A stretch of DNA of 64,000 nt from Prosthecobacter sp. (GTDB lineage: Bacteria; Verrucomicrobiota; Verrucomicrobiia; Verrucomicrobiales; Verrucomicrobiaceae), in the NCBI RefSeq assembly GCF_029946185.1, contig NZ_JAQSEA010000029.1, positions 1 through 64,000 on the forward strand, in the 5' to 3' direction. Positions 38,375 through 47,325 of this stretch are shown here, one piece after another. The notes beneath the pieces were generated by a model that saw only the letters and a program-made list of their open reading frames with translations, was not told the origin of the DNA and ran no database searches. The translations under genes and the position numbers were made by a program. Every line of letters begins with the position of its first letter. Position 1 is the stretch's first letter.

Positions 38375-38396
38375 CTTGACTAATACTGCCGCTGGT
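38375..38396 (+). promoter_or_regulatory. Heme-locus motif, site 2 (divergent promoter region)
   Basis: Core AATACTGCCGCTG on the plus strand, matching site 1 at 15 of 22 positions. It sits 100 bases before the HemS-type start and 19 bases before the 64-residue gene on the other strand, so it could serve either. Confidence 0.5.
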
Positions 38397-38496
38397 TTGC
38401 GCATGGCGAGGTGCAGCGCATTTGACCGCTAGATTTCGTCAAAGGAACGAAAGCAAGGTCTCCTGACGCGGGCGTATCAAGCGGCCTACCAATCTC

Positions 38497-39514
38497 ATGG
38501 ACCCGACTCATTCCACCCACCGCATCGCCTTTAGTTTCGCACCTGGCATCTTCGACATCGAACGCATGAGGTCGGAGATGTGGTGTGATGATGAGGACTG
38601 CGGCTCTGCGTATGTGCAGCTCGACGCGGACTGGTCGCGGCTGCTGCCAGCGCTGGGCAAAATAGGATTGCTCATGGCATGTGCGCCCTCTCACCCGGTC
38701 ACTGCAGCGGAGGCACTCAAGGCTGCGCGGTTTGAGAAGGTGCCGGAGTCTCCCGACTGGATCTGCCTGGAGAGCGGAATGGAGATCTGTCAGGCGAAGC
38801 TCGGTGGTGTGCTCGCCACACTGGAACCGCTGGAAGGCGGGCAGCAGACTGCGGCGCTGCAATTCTTTGACCGCAGTGGCGAAGGCTGCCTGAAGCTGCT
38901 CGTCACGAACCGCAGCGACCTCGCTGCATTTGAACATTTGGTGAGCCGGCATGCCATGCCGCCGCACATCTCTCCCTTTGGGCAAACTGGTTCTGCTGCT
39001 GCGCTGACATTGGGTGCAGCAGAGCCGGACGCCCAGGCCGTGCGCAGTCTCTGGGGGGGGACTGCGCCGTACGCTGCCGACGAGCACCTTCCCAGGTCTG
39101 GAAGGTGTCTCGCGGCGGCGTGCGTTAGGCTTGGCCGGACTGCGGCATGCGTGGCAGATCCGAGAGACAGCCGTGATGCCCCTCATCCGCGCCATGTCCC
39201 TGGCGGATGCGCCGCTGGGCATTGGTGTGAGAAATGATGCTGTGTTTCTGCCGGTGGGCATGTATCCGACCCACTGGGCGGACTGCTGCTGCGGCACGAC
39301 GTTTTTCGCGGGAACATCACAACTCACGCTGCGGCGTGAACTGAGCCAGGCAGAAGTCTGGGTGACACGCTTCGAGGTGCGCGGTCAGGAATCTCTCTGC
39401 CTGGAAATCTATGACGATGCCGGGAATTTTCGCGCTGGGCTGGGCCTGCGGCCGGAGGCGATGCCCACGCACCACATCCAGTGGAAGCACTGGCTGCGTG
39501 AGGCGGCGTGCTGA
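38497..39514 (+). pseudogene. hemS: HemS/HmuS-type heme-utilisation protein with frameshift in a G8 run
   Basis: Two frames joined at the run of eight G at 39053-39060 give one protein of about 338 residues, the usual HemS length. The first half has SAYVQLDADWSRLLPALGKIG and AALQFFDRSGEGCLKLLVTNRSDLAAF; the second has FPGLEGVSRRRALGLAG, PLGIGVRNDAVFLPVG and SLCLEIYDDAGNFRAGLGLR, all placed as in the two HemS repeats. Reading seven G instead of eight restores the frame (LWGGLRRT). HemS proteins bind heme in the cytoplasm and help degrade it or pass it on. As written, translation would continue into 58 unrelated residues. Real mutation, slippage-based switching or an assembly error are all possible. 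Confidence 0.8.
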
Positions 39515-39550
39515 AGTAGTGGGGGGAAACTGTAGCGTCCAGAACCAGAA

Positions 39551-39564
39551 CGAGCTGAAGCTCG
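39551..39564. repeat. REP-like hairpin, third copy
   Basis: CGAGCT/AGCTCG inverted repeat with a 2-base loop, followed by GGGAGTACTTTT. The flank resembles the CTACTTTGCT flank of the elements at 17110 and 17228, so it is probably a diverged copy. Confidence 0.35.
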
Positions 39565-39573
39565 GGAGTACTT

Positions 39574-39711
39574 TTATTTCATGGCCCGATGCACCTGCTC
39601 CAGCGCGAGGATGGCGGAAATCATTTTCATGGTATTTGGAGTCTCATCACCGCGTTTGTCATGCACAACCCAGATGTGGGGGAAAAGTGGCAACGCGGCT
39701 GTTTTTGAATA
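39574..39711 (-). pseudogene. Possible remnant of an unknown gene (C-terminal end)
   Basis: One minus-strand frame reads about 45 residues with protein-like composition (FPHIWVVHDKRGDETP, then MISAILALEQVHRAMK) and then a stop at 39574. It has no start codon: an in-frame stop lies just upstream. It could be the tail of a decayed gene. I cannot name the family, and chance is possible. Confidence 0.25.
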
Positions 39712-39748
39712 TTAGCCCCTAATCTCGGGCGTCAGGCGCACATGTCAT

Positions 39749-39770
39749 TTCAGGGCCAGTATTTCACAAA
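39749..39770 (-). promoter_or_regulatory. Heme-locus motif, site 3 (upstream of kelch gene)
   Basis: Minus-strand core AATACTGGCCCTG, preceded by TTTGTGA; only one base differs from site 1 over 22 positions. It lies 46 bases upstream of the kelch gene, in the opposite orientation to that gene. Confidence 0.6.
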
Positions 39771-39815
39771 CCAACGCAAGCAGCGGCGCGTAGCTGTTGT
39801 ATCGCAGCTATCCGT

Positions 39816-40835
39816 ATGAAAGCTCTTCCATTGATTTCCCTTTTCCTGCTCTCCCTCACCTCCGCATTGAGGGCGAGCGACACTCCGCCTGAGATGCCTC
39901 TGAGTGTGGCGAGTTTTGGTGCTGCAGGCATGCCCGATGGCTCGTTGTATTTTTACGGTGGCCACAGCGGGAAGCGCCACAAGTACAACCGTGATGAAGT
40001 GCATGGTGATTTGTTTCGCTGGAAACAGGGTGCGGACAAATGGGAGACTCTGGCAAAAGATGAACCCGCGCAGGGCGCATCCCTCATCGCCGCGAAGGAT
40101 GGCGTGATCCGTATCGGCGGCATGGCTGCACGCAACGCAAAGGGAGAAAAGCAGGACTTGTGGTCGAGCGAGACAGCGGCGCGTTATGACATCGCCACCA
40201 ACAAGTGGGTGCCTCTGCCGAAACTGCCGCAGCGCCGTTCCAGCCATGACAGCATCGTCTCTGGCAACACTCTCTATGTCATCGGCGGCTGGAGTATGGA
40301 AGGCGAAGAAGACCCGGTGTGGCATGAAACCTATGTCACCCTCGATCTGAGCAAGGCGGATGCGAACTGGGAAAGCCATGCGCAGCCGTTCAAACGCCGG
40401 GCCATCGCGGTGCAGACTATCGGCACGAAGGTGTATGCCATCGGCGGCATGAACGACGAGGAAAAGACCACGAGCGCAGTCTCGGTGCTCGACACGACGA
40501 CGGGCAAATGGAGTGAAGGACCGGCGCTGCCCGCTGAGAAGATCGGTGGATTTGGTTTTGCGGCGGTGGCACATGAAGGCAGGCTGTTTTCCAGTGGAGT
40601 GACCGGCCAACTGCTCGAACTTCGCGGTGAGGCTTGGGTCGCAGTCGCAAAGCTCGCCCATCCACGGTATTTCCATCGGTTGTTGAGTGGCGGAGCTGGC
40701 AAGGTCATCGCTATCGGTGGGGAGAGCCTTAAAGGAGTCAAGGCGCCGCCAGAAGTCATCACACTGCCTGCTGCGGACTCGGCCCCCCTGCCCGACGAGC
40801 CCGCTCCTGCGAAGCCCGCAGGCAAGCATCCCTAA
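39816..40835 (+). CDS. Secreted kelch-repeat beta-propeller protein
   Basis: A 339-residue protein with a signal peptide (about 1-20, ending RAS). At least five kelch-type blades with double glycines are visible: FYGGHSGKRHKYN, RIGGMAARNAK, VIGGWSMEGEED, AIGGMNDEEK and AIGGESLKG. The C-terminus is Pro/Ala-rich. Kelch propellers mostly bind ligands or partners. It sits between the HemS-type gene and the AraC regulator, with motif site 3 upstream, so a role in the same uptake system is inferred. Alternatively it may bind a sugar. Confidence 0.78.
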   Translation: MKALPLISLFLLSLTSALRASDTPPEMPLSVASFGAAGMPDGSLYFYGGHSGKRHKYNRDEVHGDLFRWKQGADKWETLAKDEPAQGASLIAAKDGVIRIGGMAARNAKGEKQDLWSSETAARYDIATNKWVPLPKLPQRRSSHDSIVSGNTLYVIGGWSMEGEEDPVWHETYVTLDLSKADANWESHAQPFKRRAIAVQTIGTKVYAIGGMNDEEKTTSAVSVLDTTTGKWSEGPALPAEKIGGFGFAAVAHEGRLFSSGVTGQLLELRGEAWVAVAKLAHPRYFHRLLSGGAGKVIAIGGESLKGVKAPPEVITLPAADSAPLPDEPAPAKPAGKHP

Positions 40836-40843
40836 GGTCGCGG

Positions 40844-40865
40844 AGTCAAAATAATCGGCGCTGAA
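40844..40865 (+). promoter_or_regulatory. Heme-locus motif, site 4 (upstream of AraC gene)
   Basis: Weaker copy, 13 of 22 positions matching site 1, but the final ten bases, CGGCGCTGAA, differ from site 1 (TGGCGCTGAA) by one base. It ends 57 bases before the AraC-type gene, which would fit autoregulation. Confidence 0.4.
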
Positions 40866-40898
40866 CCTAGCCAAAATGGATAAACGATGAAATGTTGA

Positions 40899-40913
40899 GA
40901 TTGAGTTTCAATC
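40899..40913. promoter_or_regulatory. Small palindrome before AraC gene
   Basis: GATTGA/TCAATC inverted repeat with a 3-base spacer, ten bases before the AraC-type start. Could be an operator or part of a 5' leader; evidence is only the symmetry and place. Confidence 0.3.
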
Positions 40914-40922
40914 ACAATTAGA

Positions 40923-41795
40923 ATGCCTACCCCTGTTCCAGACCCTCCTTTTCGCTCATGGGTCACCATGCCTGAGCGTATTGAGGAGGATTGGGCGGGG
41001 GCCACGGCGGCAGATGCTCTCGTGGCTCACCTCAATTTTCGTGGTGAGGCTGAACTGAGATGGAGCGATGGCAGCAGCAGCACTCTTTCACCGCGAACGA
41101 CTTGCTGGCTGCGCGCCAGTCCGGCGGACTTGAAGATGGCCCGCCGCCTGGCCAGCCGAGACCGTCATGAATGCCTCACGCTGGTGTTTCCTGATACCTG
41201 GCTGCGCTTGATCTTGAAGGGTGTGACATCGCAGGTGGGCGAAGCATTTCAGCCGCTGATTAGCGGTACGGCCCGCAGTCTGCTAAGACAGCCGCTAACG
41301 GAGGAGGATGAAGGCTGGGCACGTGGGGCCATGCCGCCGCATCTGTGCTCGCAGGCCAGGCAGTTGCTGGACTCGGCACGTCTGACCGAGTTTTTCATCC
41401 ACTCCATCTTCCGCAATGACACGGCAGCCGAGGCAGGCACGGCCATCAGCCGTACGCTGCGAGTGGCCCAGGAGCGAGTGCAGCGCGTGAAGGATCTGAT
41501 GCTGGTACAAATCGATGCGCCACCCTCTCTGGATGAACTGGCCGCGACTGTCGGCTGCAATCCGAGCTATCTGAGCCGCACCTTCACACAGATCGAAGGC
41601 TCCACGCTGTCGCAGTGGCTGCGGCGGGTGCGCATTGAACGGGCGGCGGCTCTGATCGCCACGGGTAAGTGCAATGTCTCCGAAGCCGCACTCGAAGTGG
41701 GCTATCAAAGCTTCTCGCACTTCAGCCGAGCCTTTGCAGAGGAGAAAGGCGTGCCGCCTTCGCAATGGGTGCGCCGCTTGAGCAGCGGTAAGTAG
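40923..41795 (+). CDS. AraC-family transcriptional regulator
   Basis: A 290-residue regulator. The C-terminal 100 residues hold two helix-turn-helix motifs: PSLDELAATVGCNPSYLSRTFTQ and KCNVSEAALEVGYQSFSHFSRAFAEEKGVPPSQW. The N-terminal domain (about 1-170) is unlike the sugar-binding AraC domain and resembles the PchR-type effector domain, which senses siderophores or iron ligands. It lies in a locus with a TonB receptor and a HemS-type gene, and a related motif precedes five local transcription units, so it is the likely local activator (inference). Confidence 0.88.
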   Translation: MPTPVPDPPFRSWVTMPERIEEDWAGATAADALVAHLNFRGEAELRWSDGSSSTLSPRTTCWLRASPADLKMARRLASRDRHECLTLVFPDTWLRLILKGVTSQVGEAFQPLISGTARSLLRQPLTEEDEGWARGAMPPHLCSQARQLLDSARLTEFFIHSIFRNDTAAEAGTAISRTLRVAQERVQRVKDLMLVQIDAPPSLDELAATVGCNPSYLSRTFTQIEGSTLSQWLRRVRIERAAALIATGKCNVSEAALEVGYQSFSHFSRAFAEEKGVPPSQWVRRLSSGK

Positions 41796-41856
41796 TCATC
41801 CATGCACTGGCTGTTTAGCAGATCGCGCCAACAGCCAGGCTTTTTGCCGCAGTGTC

Positions 41857-42537
41857 TTACTTCTTCGCTTCTTTGACCGTCCAATACAGCGAGGCGCTGT
41901 GGCTGGTGATGTTGAAGGGGATGCCATTGAAGAAACCGGGGAGTTCTTCGGAGTAACGAGCGACGGCGAGCAAGTACTGGCCGGGCTTTGAGATGTCTGG
42001 TGCACGCACATAACCTTCGGCATCGGCCTGAATTTTCTGATCCGTGACCTTGGGGGAGAAGAACAGCAGTTCGACACCGCCGAGGGGCTTGCCACGGAAG
42101 TAAACCCGCGCTTCGCCGGGCTTGCCGGTGGGAACGACATCCATCGTCATCGCGGGCGTACCGGCACCTGCGCCTTCGGGCTGCCAGCGGCAATAGAAGA
42201 TGGGGGCACGGGCTGGCTTGTCGTCATGGAGCTGGCGCACGGTGAACTGAGCCTGAGCAAAGGCTGGGCGACCGGCCTCGACCTTGCCGAGAAAGAAGTG
42301 ATCCTTCTTTTTGACCACGTCGAAGACCTGCGGCTGACCTTTGTCGTCGAGTGTCCAGCCGGAGACCTGCGCGAAGGAATCGAGATGCCCTGGCGAGACT
42401 TCGTATTCGTCTCCCCACTGGGCGAAGCGTACGCCGAGACCGGCATGGTCCGGCAGTTCTTCAATCCAGAGTGAGTGTGCGGAGGCTGTCAGAGGCAGAA
42501 GGCTGAAAGCGGTGAGGGCGAGGAGTGAGCGGATCAT
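41857..42537 (-). CDS. Secreted DUF4198-like protein
   Basis: A 226-residue protein with a signal peptide (LLALTAFSLLPLTASAHS). The mature start HSLWIEEL and later beta strands (GKPGEARVYFRGKPLGGVELLFFSP, then DAEGYVRAPDISKPGQYLLAV) match DUF4198, a periplasmic family often found near metal uptake genes. Its gene converges on the AraC gene, and its upstream region holds motif site 5. An upstream in-frame start at 42762 would begin inside comM and lose the signal peptide. Confidence 0.72.
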   Translation of the reverse strand: MIRSLLALTAFSLLPLTASAHSLWIEELPDHAGLGVRFAQWGDEYEVSPGHLDSFAQVSGWTLDDKGQPQVFDVVKKKDHFFLGKVEAGRPAFAQAQFTVRQLHDDKPARAPIFYCRWQPEGAGAGTPAMTMDVVPTGKPGEARVYFRGKPLGGVELLFFSPKVTDQKIQADAEGYVRAPDISKPGQYLLAVARYSEELPGFFNGIPFNITSHSASLYWTVKEAKK

Positions 42538-42597
42538 GATGGGGGTTAGGTTTAAGCTGATGCCATACATGAGATGGAAGCGGAGTTCTTGCGGGCA

Positions 42598-42619
42598 TTT
42601 GTCAGGAACTGGCGTTGTC
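42598..42619 (+). promoter_or_regulatory. Heme-locus motif, site 5 (upstream of DUF4198-like gene)
   Basis: Starts TTTGTCAG and has ACTGGCG in the core; 15 of 22 positions match site 1. It lies 60 bases upstream of the DUF4198-like start, in the opposite orientation to that gene, as site 3 does for the kelch gene. Confidence 0.45.
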
Positions 42620-42640
42620 TTGCGCTGTTTCCTCGGAAAA

Positions 42641-44176
42641 TCACGCCCACATCTTCCTATCCAGGGTGCGGTAGCCGATGGCTTCCAGCACGTTGTCGGC
42701 GGTGATTTTCTCGTGCCCGCCGAGGTCGGCGAGAGTGCGCGCCACTTTGAGAATGCGATCATGGGCCCGGGCGCTGAAATTCATCTCGCTCATGGCGTGC
42801 TCAAGACAGCCCGCACCCTCGGCATCGAGTTCGCAGTGCTTTTTGATGAGGCGCGGCGTCATGCTGCTGTTGGTATGAACGCCCGCATGTTTGGCGAAGC
42901 GCTCATGCTGCATGCCGCGTGCGGTTTCGACCCGTTTGCGGATGGGTTCAGAGGCTTCACCGCCCTCGCGCGAAGCCAGCGCCTTGTAATCAACGAGCGG
43001 CACATCGACATGAAGATCGATGCGATCAAGCAAGGGACCGCTGATGCGCTGACGATAACGCTGGATCACCGCCGAGCCGCAGCGGCACTCGCGTTTGAGA
43101 TCGCCGTAGTAGCCGCAGGGGCATGGATTCATCGCCGCGACGAGCATGAACTTGGCCGGGAAAGTGACGGAGCCTGCGGCACGGGAGATGGTGACCTTGC
43201 CATCTTCGAGCGGCTGGCGCAGGACTTCCAGCGTGCTGCGGCGGAATTCAGGCAGTTCATCAAGGAAGAGCACGCCATTGTGCGAGAGGGAGACTTCACC
43301 GGGGCCGGGATTGCTGCCGCCACCGAGCAGACCGGCATCACTGATGGTGTGATGAGGGGAACGAAAGGGACGCGTGGCAACAAAGGCGCTGGCCTCGCCC
43401 AGCAATCCTGCGGCGCTGTGAATTTTGGTGGTTTCAATGGCCTCTTCCTCGCTCATGCCCGGCATGATGGTGGGGATGCGTTTGGCGATCATCGATTTGC
43501 CGGTGCCTGGCGGACCGATCATCAGCAGCCCATGGCCGCCGCTGACGGCGATTTCGATGGCGCGGATCGCATCGGCCTGCCCTTTCACATCATTGAAATC
43601 AATGTCGTAGTGGGAGACGGCGGCGAAAAGCTCCGTCGCACGGCAGGGCTCGGGTGCGATTTCCAGATCGCCTTTGAGGTAGTCCACGACCTCGCGGAGA
43701 TTTTGTACGCCGACGATATCGATGCCGGCCACGACGCTGGCCTCAAGTGCTGCCCGCTTGGGCACCAGCAGCCGTTTGCGCCCTTTACGCCTGGCTTCAA
43801 GCGCAACCGCGAGCAGGCCGCGCACCGTTCGCAGTTCGCCATTCAAGGCCAACTCCCCGATCATGGCGGTCTCGGCAAGCATCGCCATGGGGATGCGGGA
43901 CCGGTGTGCGATCAGCGAAATGGCGATGGGCAGGTCAAAGCCCGGTCCCTCCTTTTTCAAATCAGCCGGAGCCAGGTTCACGGTGGTCACTCCGTCATTC
44001 ATCATGAACCCAGAGGACGAAATGGCGGCAGTGACACGCTCGCGGCTTTCCTTCACCGAAGCATCTGGCAAACCCACGATGAACATTTTAGGGGTTCCGC
44101 CACTGTCGTAGGATTCAATCTCCACCTCCACGGCATCAACGCCCACAAGAGTGGCTGAGTAGGTTCTGGCGATCAT
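42641..44176 (-). CDS. comM: ComM/YifB-family Mg-chelatase-like AAA+ helicase
   Basis: A 511-residue protein. The N-terminal domain starts [21 protein letters not shown] and includes [16 protein letters not shown]; Walker A GPPGTGKS is at 221-228 and Walker [10 protein letters not shown] at about 303-311. [17 protein letters not shown] zinc-type motif follows and the Mg-chelatase C-terminal domain ends the protein. ComM is a hexameric helicase promoting branch migration during natural transformation. Length is normal. Motif site 5 lies just past its stop and belongs to the next gene. Confidence 0.94.
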   Translation of the reverse strand: MIARTYSATLVGVDAVEVEIESYDSGGTPKMFIVGLPDASVKESRERVTAAISSSGFMMNDGVTTVNLAPADLKKEGPGFDLPIAISLIAHRSRIPMAMLAETAMIGELALNGELRTVRGLLAVALEARRKGRKRLLVPKRAALEASVVAGIDIVGVQNLREVVDYLKGDLEIAPEPCRATELFAAVSHYDIDFNDVKGQADAIRAIEIAVSGGHGLLMIGPPGTGKSMIAKRIPTIMPGMSEEEAIETTKIHSAAGLLGEASAFVATRPFRSPHHTISDAGLLGGGSNPGPGEVSLSHNGVLFLDELPEFRRSTLEVLRQPLEDGKVTISRAAGSVTFPAKFMLVAAMNPCPCGYYGDLKRECRCGSAVIQRYRQRISGPLLDRIDLHVDVPLVDYKALASREGGEASEPIRKRVETARGMQHERFAKHAGVHTNSSMTPRLIKKHCELDAEGAGCLEHAMSEMNFSARAHDRILKVARTLADLGGHEKITADNVLEAIGYRTLDRKMWA

Positions 44177-44493
44177 TCGGTTCGACTATTAAGAAGTGGG
44201 TCGAGGCGAGTGCAAGCGCGCTTCACGCTCCTCGCTTTCACCGCTTTCATCGCAGGCTGCCTTGATCCTAACACCCCCGCTAAATACAAATAGATATTTA
44301 GTTGGTTATAGTTTTTCTAACAGTAACTCATGTTTAGCACTGAAGTCAGCCTGCAGTTTCACCGCGACTCACTTCTGAGAAGTTGAAACATTTCACCCGT
44401 ATCAGATCGCCCCTTGAATGCTTCGCCGAGAACTCAGAAACGTCGAAGTGGAGGCTTGCCATTCAATGAATTCAGGTGCAGCAAAGCCCGCCC
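44177..44493. other. AT-richer divergent intergenic region
   Basis: A 317-base gap between comM and the first exopolysaccharide gene, less GC-rich than its surroundings. It should hold both divergent promoters. The only clear structure is the inverted repeat at 44280-44301. No gene seen. Confidence 0.6.
44280..44301. promoter_or_regulatory. AT-rich palindrome in divergent promoter region
   Basis: CTAAATA/TATTTAG perfect 7-bp inverted repeat with an 8-base spacer, a shape suited to a dimeric repressor or to an A/T-rich promoter. It lies 193 bases before the exopolysaccharide locus. Confidence 0.35.
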
Positions 44494-45669
44494 ATGAGCA
44501 GCACTCTCCCGCTTATTACAAACAATCATTCAGAAACACCGGCTACTGATTTGAGCTTTGTTTTTCCATGCCTAAATGAGGAAGCCACCTTGGCAGCCTG
44601 CATTCAGCAGGTAAATGAAAGCTTGGCACCGAGCGGCATCGCTTACGAAATCATTGTGGCTGACAATGGAAGCACCGACCGTTCCCGCGAAATCGCTCTC
44701 AGCCTGGGCTGCCGGGTAGTGCCTGTGGCAGAGCGCGGCTATGGAGCCGCCTTACGGAACGGCATTGAGGCAGGGCGGGGCGAATATGTGATGTTTGCGG
44801 ATTCAGACAGCACTTACCTTTATGCAGATGCCGCGCCCCTTTACCTCGCGGCAAAAAAGCATAATGCAGACATGTCCATCGCGTCCCGCATGAAGGGCCG
44901 CATCGAGCCTGGCGCGATGCCACCGCTGCACCGTTACCTTGGAACCCCGGTGCTCACGTGGCTTATCAACATCTTGTTTCATGGGCGGCTCTCAGACTGC
45001 AATTCCGGCTTCCGCTGCCTGCGAAAAGAGGCTTTCAAAAAGTGGGATATCCGCTCGAACGGGATGGAATTTGCCTCCGAACTTTTGATTAAATCTCTCA
45101 AAGCAAAGGCTGTCGTCGTTGAGACTTCTTCCGGTCTGCGTTGTGGACCTCCGGGACGCGTGGCGCATTTGCGCACCTGGAGGGATGGCATGCGCCACCT
45201 TCTCTTTATCTTTTCGGAGAAGCCCCGCTTGTTTGAACTCCTCGGGATCGTTGCCTTGCTGCTGGCAACCTTTCTGCAGACTGCCGCGTTTTTCACCGGC
45301 CCGATCAGCATTCTGGACAAGTTTCACATTTTTGACGTCCACTCCCAGGCGATGCTTCTGCTAGCAGGCGTCATGGGGGCCCAGTTCTACTTGTTCAGCT
45401 GCATGCTTTATCTTCGGACCGAAGATCGCCCCCTGGCTTTGACGCGGCAATTGATCCACCTTGATGAAGGCGTTCTTTTCTTTGTGCTGCTGTCCTTGAT
45501 GACCTTAATGGCTGGAACGATCGGTTTTGTCACGTTAAAGTGGTCGCTGCAAGGCTTCGTCAATTTAAACATGGCACATGATCTGCTGTTTTGGGTTCAT
45601 GTACTGGCTGTATCCATCCTGTTCTCTTTTGGACTGCTCGGACTTCACGTATTAAAGAAGGCCGAGTAA
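44494..45669 (+). CDS. GT2 glycosyltransferase with C-terminal membrane helices (DPM1-like)
   Basis: About 391 residues. The GT2 domain (first 230 residues) has FVFPCLNEEATLAACI, IIVADNGSTDRSREIA and the metal motif FADSDSTYLY. Four hydrophobic segments follow. This is the layout of enzymes that transfer a sugar from a nucleotide to polyprenyl phosphate. It opens the exopolysaccharide locus. A GTG at 44476 is an alternative start; the ATG at 44494 is preferred. Confidence 0.83.
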   Translation: MSSTLPLITNNHSETPATDLSFVFPCLNEEATLAACIQQVNESLAPSGIAYEIIVADNGSTDRSREIALSLGCRVVPVAERGYGAALRNGIEAGRGEYVMFADSDSTYLYADAAPLYLAAKKHNADMSIASRMKGRIEPGAMPPLHRYLGTPVLTWLINILFHGRLSDCNSGFRCLRKEAFKKWDIRSNGMEFASELLIKSLKAKAVVVETSSGLRCGPPGRVAHLRTWRDGMRHLLFIFSEKPRLFELLGIVALLLATFLQTAAFFTGPISILDKFHIFDVHSQAMLLLAGVMGAQFYLFSCMLYLRTEDRPLALTRQLIHLDEGVLFFVLLSLMTLMAGTIGFVTLKWSLQGFVNLNMAHDLLFWVHVLAVSILFSFGLLGLHVLKKAE

Positions 45670-45831
45670 CGGAAATTGTGAACAGGTATTTCCCGATGCA
45701 TACTATTCGATTAACCCATATGAAAAGCTGGGGAAAGAATTCGATCTTCCTGGAGTTCTCTAAGAGCATCCCGGGGAAAACGCCGCAGCCAAAATTCATC
45801 ACCCCACTTTTCCTTCAACTGCTCCATTGAG

Positions 45832-47322
45832 ATGCACACCTCCGGAACAGCCCATAGTTTGACGATTGCGAAACGAGCTGCGCGAGATGCTTTGCTCTTT
45901 GCAGCCGCCTATGGCATCGCAAACTACGTTCGCTTCACCGAGTTGTGGCGAATCGACAGCTTTGCTCCGCCCATCGTGATCGGGGCGCTTGTGCTCGTAT
46001 GCACCACCTACATCCTCGGATTGTACTCCGTGGAGTCCCAACGAAGGTCAGGGTTTAGGATTCACCTGGTTCTTTTAACATTTGGCTTTTTAATGGCTCT
46101 GATCGCCGTCACTCTCTGCGGCTACATCAGTTTTGATCAACGCGTCGGGCGAGGATTCATGGCCTTGGGCTGTCTGTTTTCCTATCCTCTGCTGCTTGTT
46201 AATCACTGGTTCATATTTCACAAGCACAGGATCGCCCCGCGACGCATTGCTTTTCTTGTCGAATCCGAAAGTGAGATGATCGAATACCAGCGGATTCGGA
46301 AAACGCCTCTTTCAGGTGTTCATCCGGTAGGCAGAATTTCAATTTCCCCGGATTCAATTCAAGAAGCTGATTACCTTGGGAGCCTTGACGATGCCCCAAG
46401 GATTATGAAGACATACAATTTGGACTGTCTGGTTTTTTCAGAAGCCCACATAGAGAACGGGTCGATTCGTACTCGGCTGCGTCAATTGCGCTATCTTGGG
46501 ATCACGTGCACGCCCTTGATCGACGTGTGCGAAAAGCACCTCCATTACGTTCCTCTGCATCTGGTTTCACTCAACTGGCTGCTCTATTCAGAGAAAGGCT
46601 CGAGGAATCTCTATTTCAGTAAAATGAAGCGGCTTTTTGACATCATCAGCTCATTGGTGCTCATGGTCGTGCTGGCTCCGTTTCTCTTGGTCGGCATGGC
46701 AATCGTTCGCATCTTCTCTCCCGAGGGGCCGATGTTTTTCACTCAGGAACGAGTGGGGCGATTCGGCAAGCCCTTCACAATCTGGAAGCTGCGAAGCATG
46801 CGTCTTGATGCCGAATCAGCCGGGCCGGTATGGTCGGCTGCGTTTAAGGATCCGCGGGTTTTCCCCGGTGGAGCCCTGCTGCGCAAGTACCGTATCGACG
46901 AAATCCCCCAGCTGATCAACGTTCTTAGGGGAGATATGTCTTTCGTTGGCCCGCGTCCAGAGCGACCAGGATTCGTGAAACAACTCAGCGAAACACTCCC
47001 GTTTTACGAAGAGCGGCACATGATCCATCCGGGACTTACTGGCTGGGCTCAGGTCTGCTACCCGTACGGAGCCTCCATCGAGGATTCGAAGTGCAAATTG
47101 GAATACGATCTCTACTACCTGAAACACGCAGGCGTCGTCTTCGATTTGCTCATCCTCCTCGACACCGTGCGTGTTGTTCTGGGCGGCGGGTTAAAACCAT
47201 CCGCTCGCCAACGCTACTCTGGCGGAGAGGCGTCAGAAAAATACTCTCAGCTGGAGGCAGTCATGAGTGCGAAAATAGCCACTGAGCAAGGCCACCTCCA
47301 ACCCGCTTCCAGGATAGCCTGA
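45832..47322 (+). CDS. Polyprenyl glycosylphosphotransferase (initiating sugar transferase)
   Basis: A 496-residue WcaJ/EpsL-type enzyme that starts polysaccharide repeat-unit synthesis by moving a sugar phosphate to undecaprenyl phosphate. N-terminal membrane helices (about 18-130), a Rossmann-like middle part, a further helix with DIISSLVLMVVLAPF, then the catalytic domain: FTQERVGRFGKPFTIWKLRSM, RKYRIDEIPQLINVLRGDMSFVGPRPE and HPGLTGWAQV. A 162-base gap separates it from the GT2 gene. Confidence 0.93.
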   Translation: MHTSGTAHSLTIAKRAARDALLFAAAYGIANYVRFTELWRIDSFAPPIVIGALVLVCTTYILGLYSVESQRRSGFRIHLVLLTFGFLMALIAVTLCGYISFDQRVGRGFMALGCLFSYPLLLVNHWFIFHKHRIAPRRIAFLVESESEMIEYQRIRKTPLSGVHPVGRISISPDSIQEADYLGSLDDAPRIMKTYNLDCLVFSEAHIENGSIRTRLRQLRYLGITCTPLIDVCEKHLHYVPLHLVSLNWLLYSEKGSRNLYFSKMKRLFDIISSLVLMVVLAPFLLVGMAIVRIFSPEGPMFFTQERVGRFGKPFTIWKLRSMRLDAESAGPVWSAAFKDPRVFPGGALLRKYRIDEIPQLINVLRGDMSFVGPRPERPGFVKQLSETLPFYEERHMIHPGLTGWAQVCYPYGASIEDSKCKLEYDLYYLKHAGVVFDLLILLDTVRVVLGGGLKPSARQRYSGGEASEKYSQLEAVMSAKIATEQGHLQPASRIA

Positions 47323-47325
47323 AGA

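Larger units (their letters stand above)
39515..39815. other. Intergenic region with REP-like hairpin, gene remnant and motif site 3
   Basis: A 301-base gap after the HemS-type gene. It holds a hairpin at 39551, a possible gene remnant on the minus strand (39574-39711) and the regulatory motif at 39749. No intact gene is visible. Confidence 0.6.

Noticed and set aside
42341-44158. 605-codon plus-strand frame opposite comM
   Set aside because: Comes from the codon bias of comM on the other strand; comM has intact Walker motifs, the plus frame has none.
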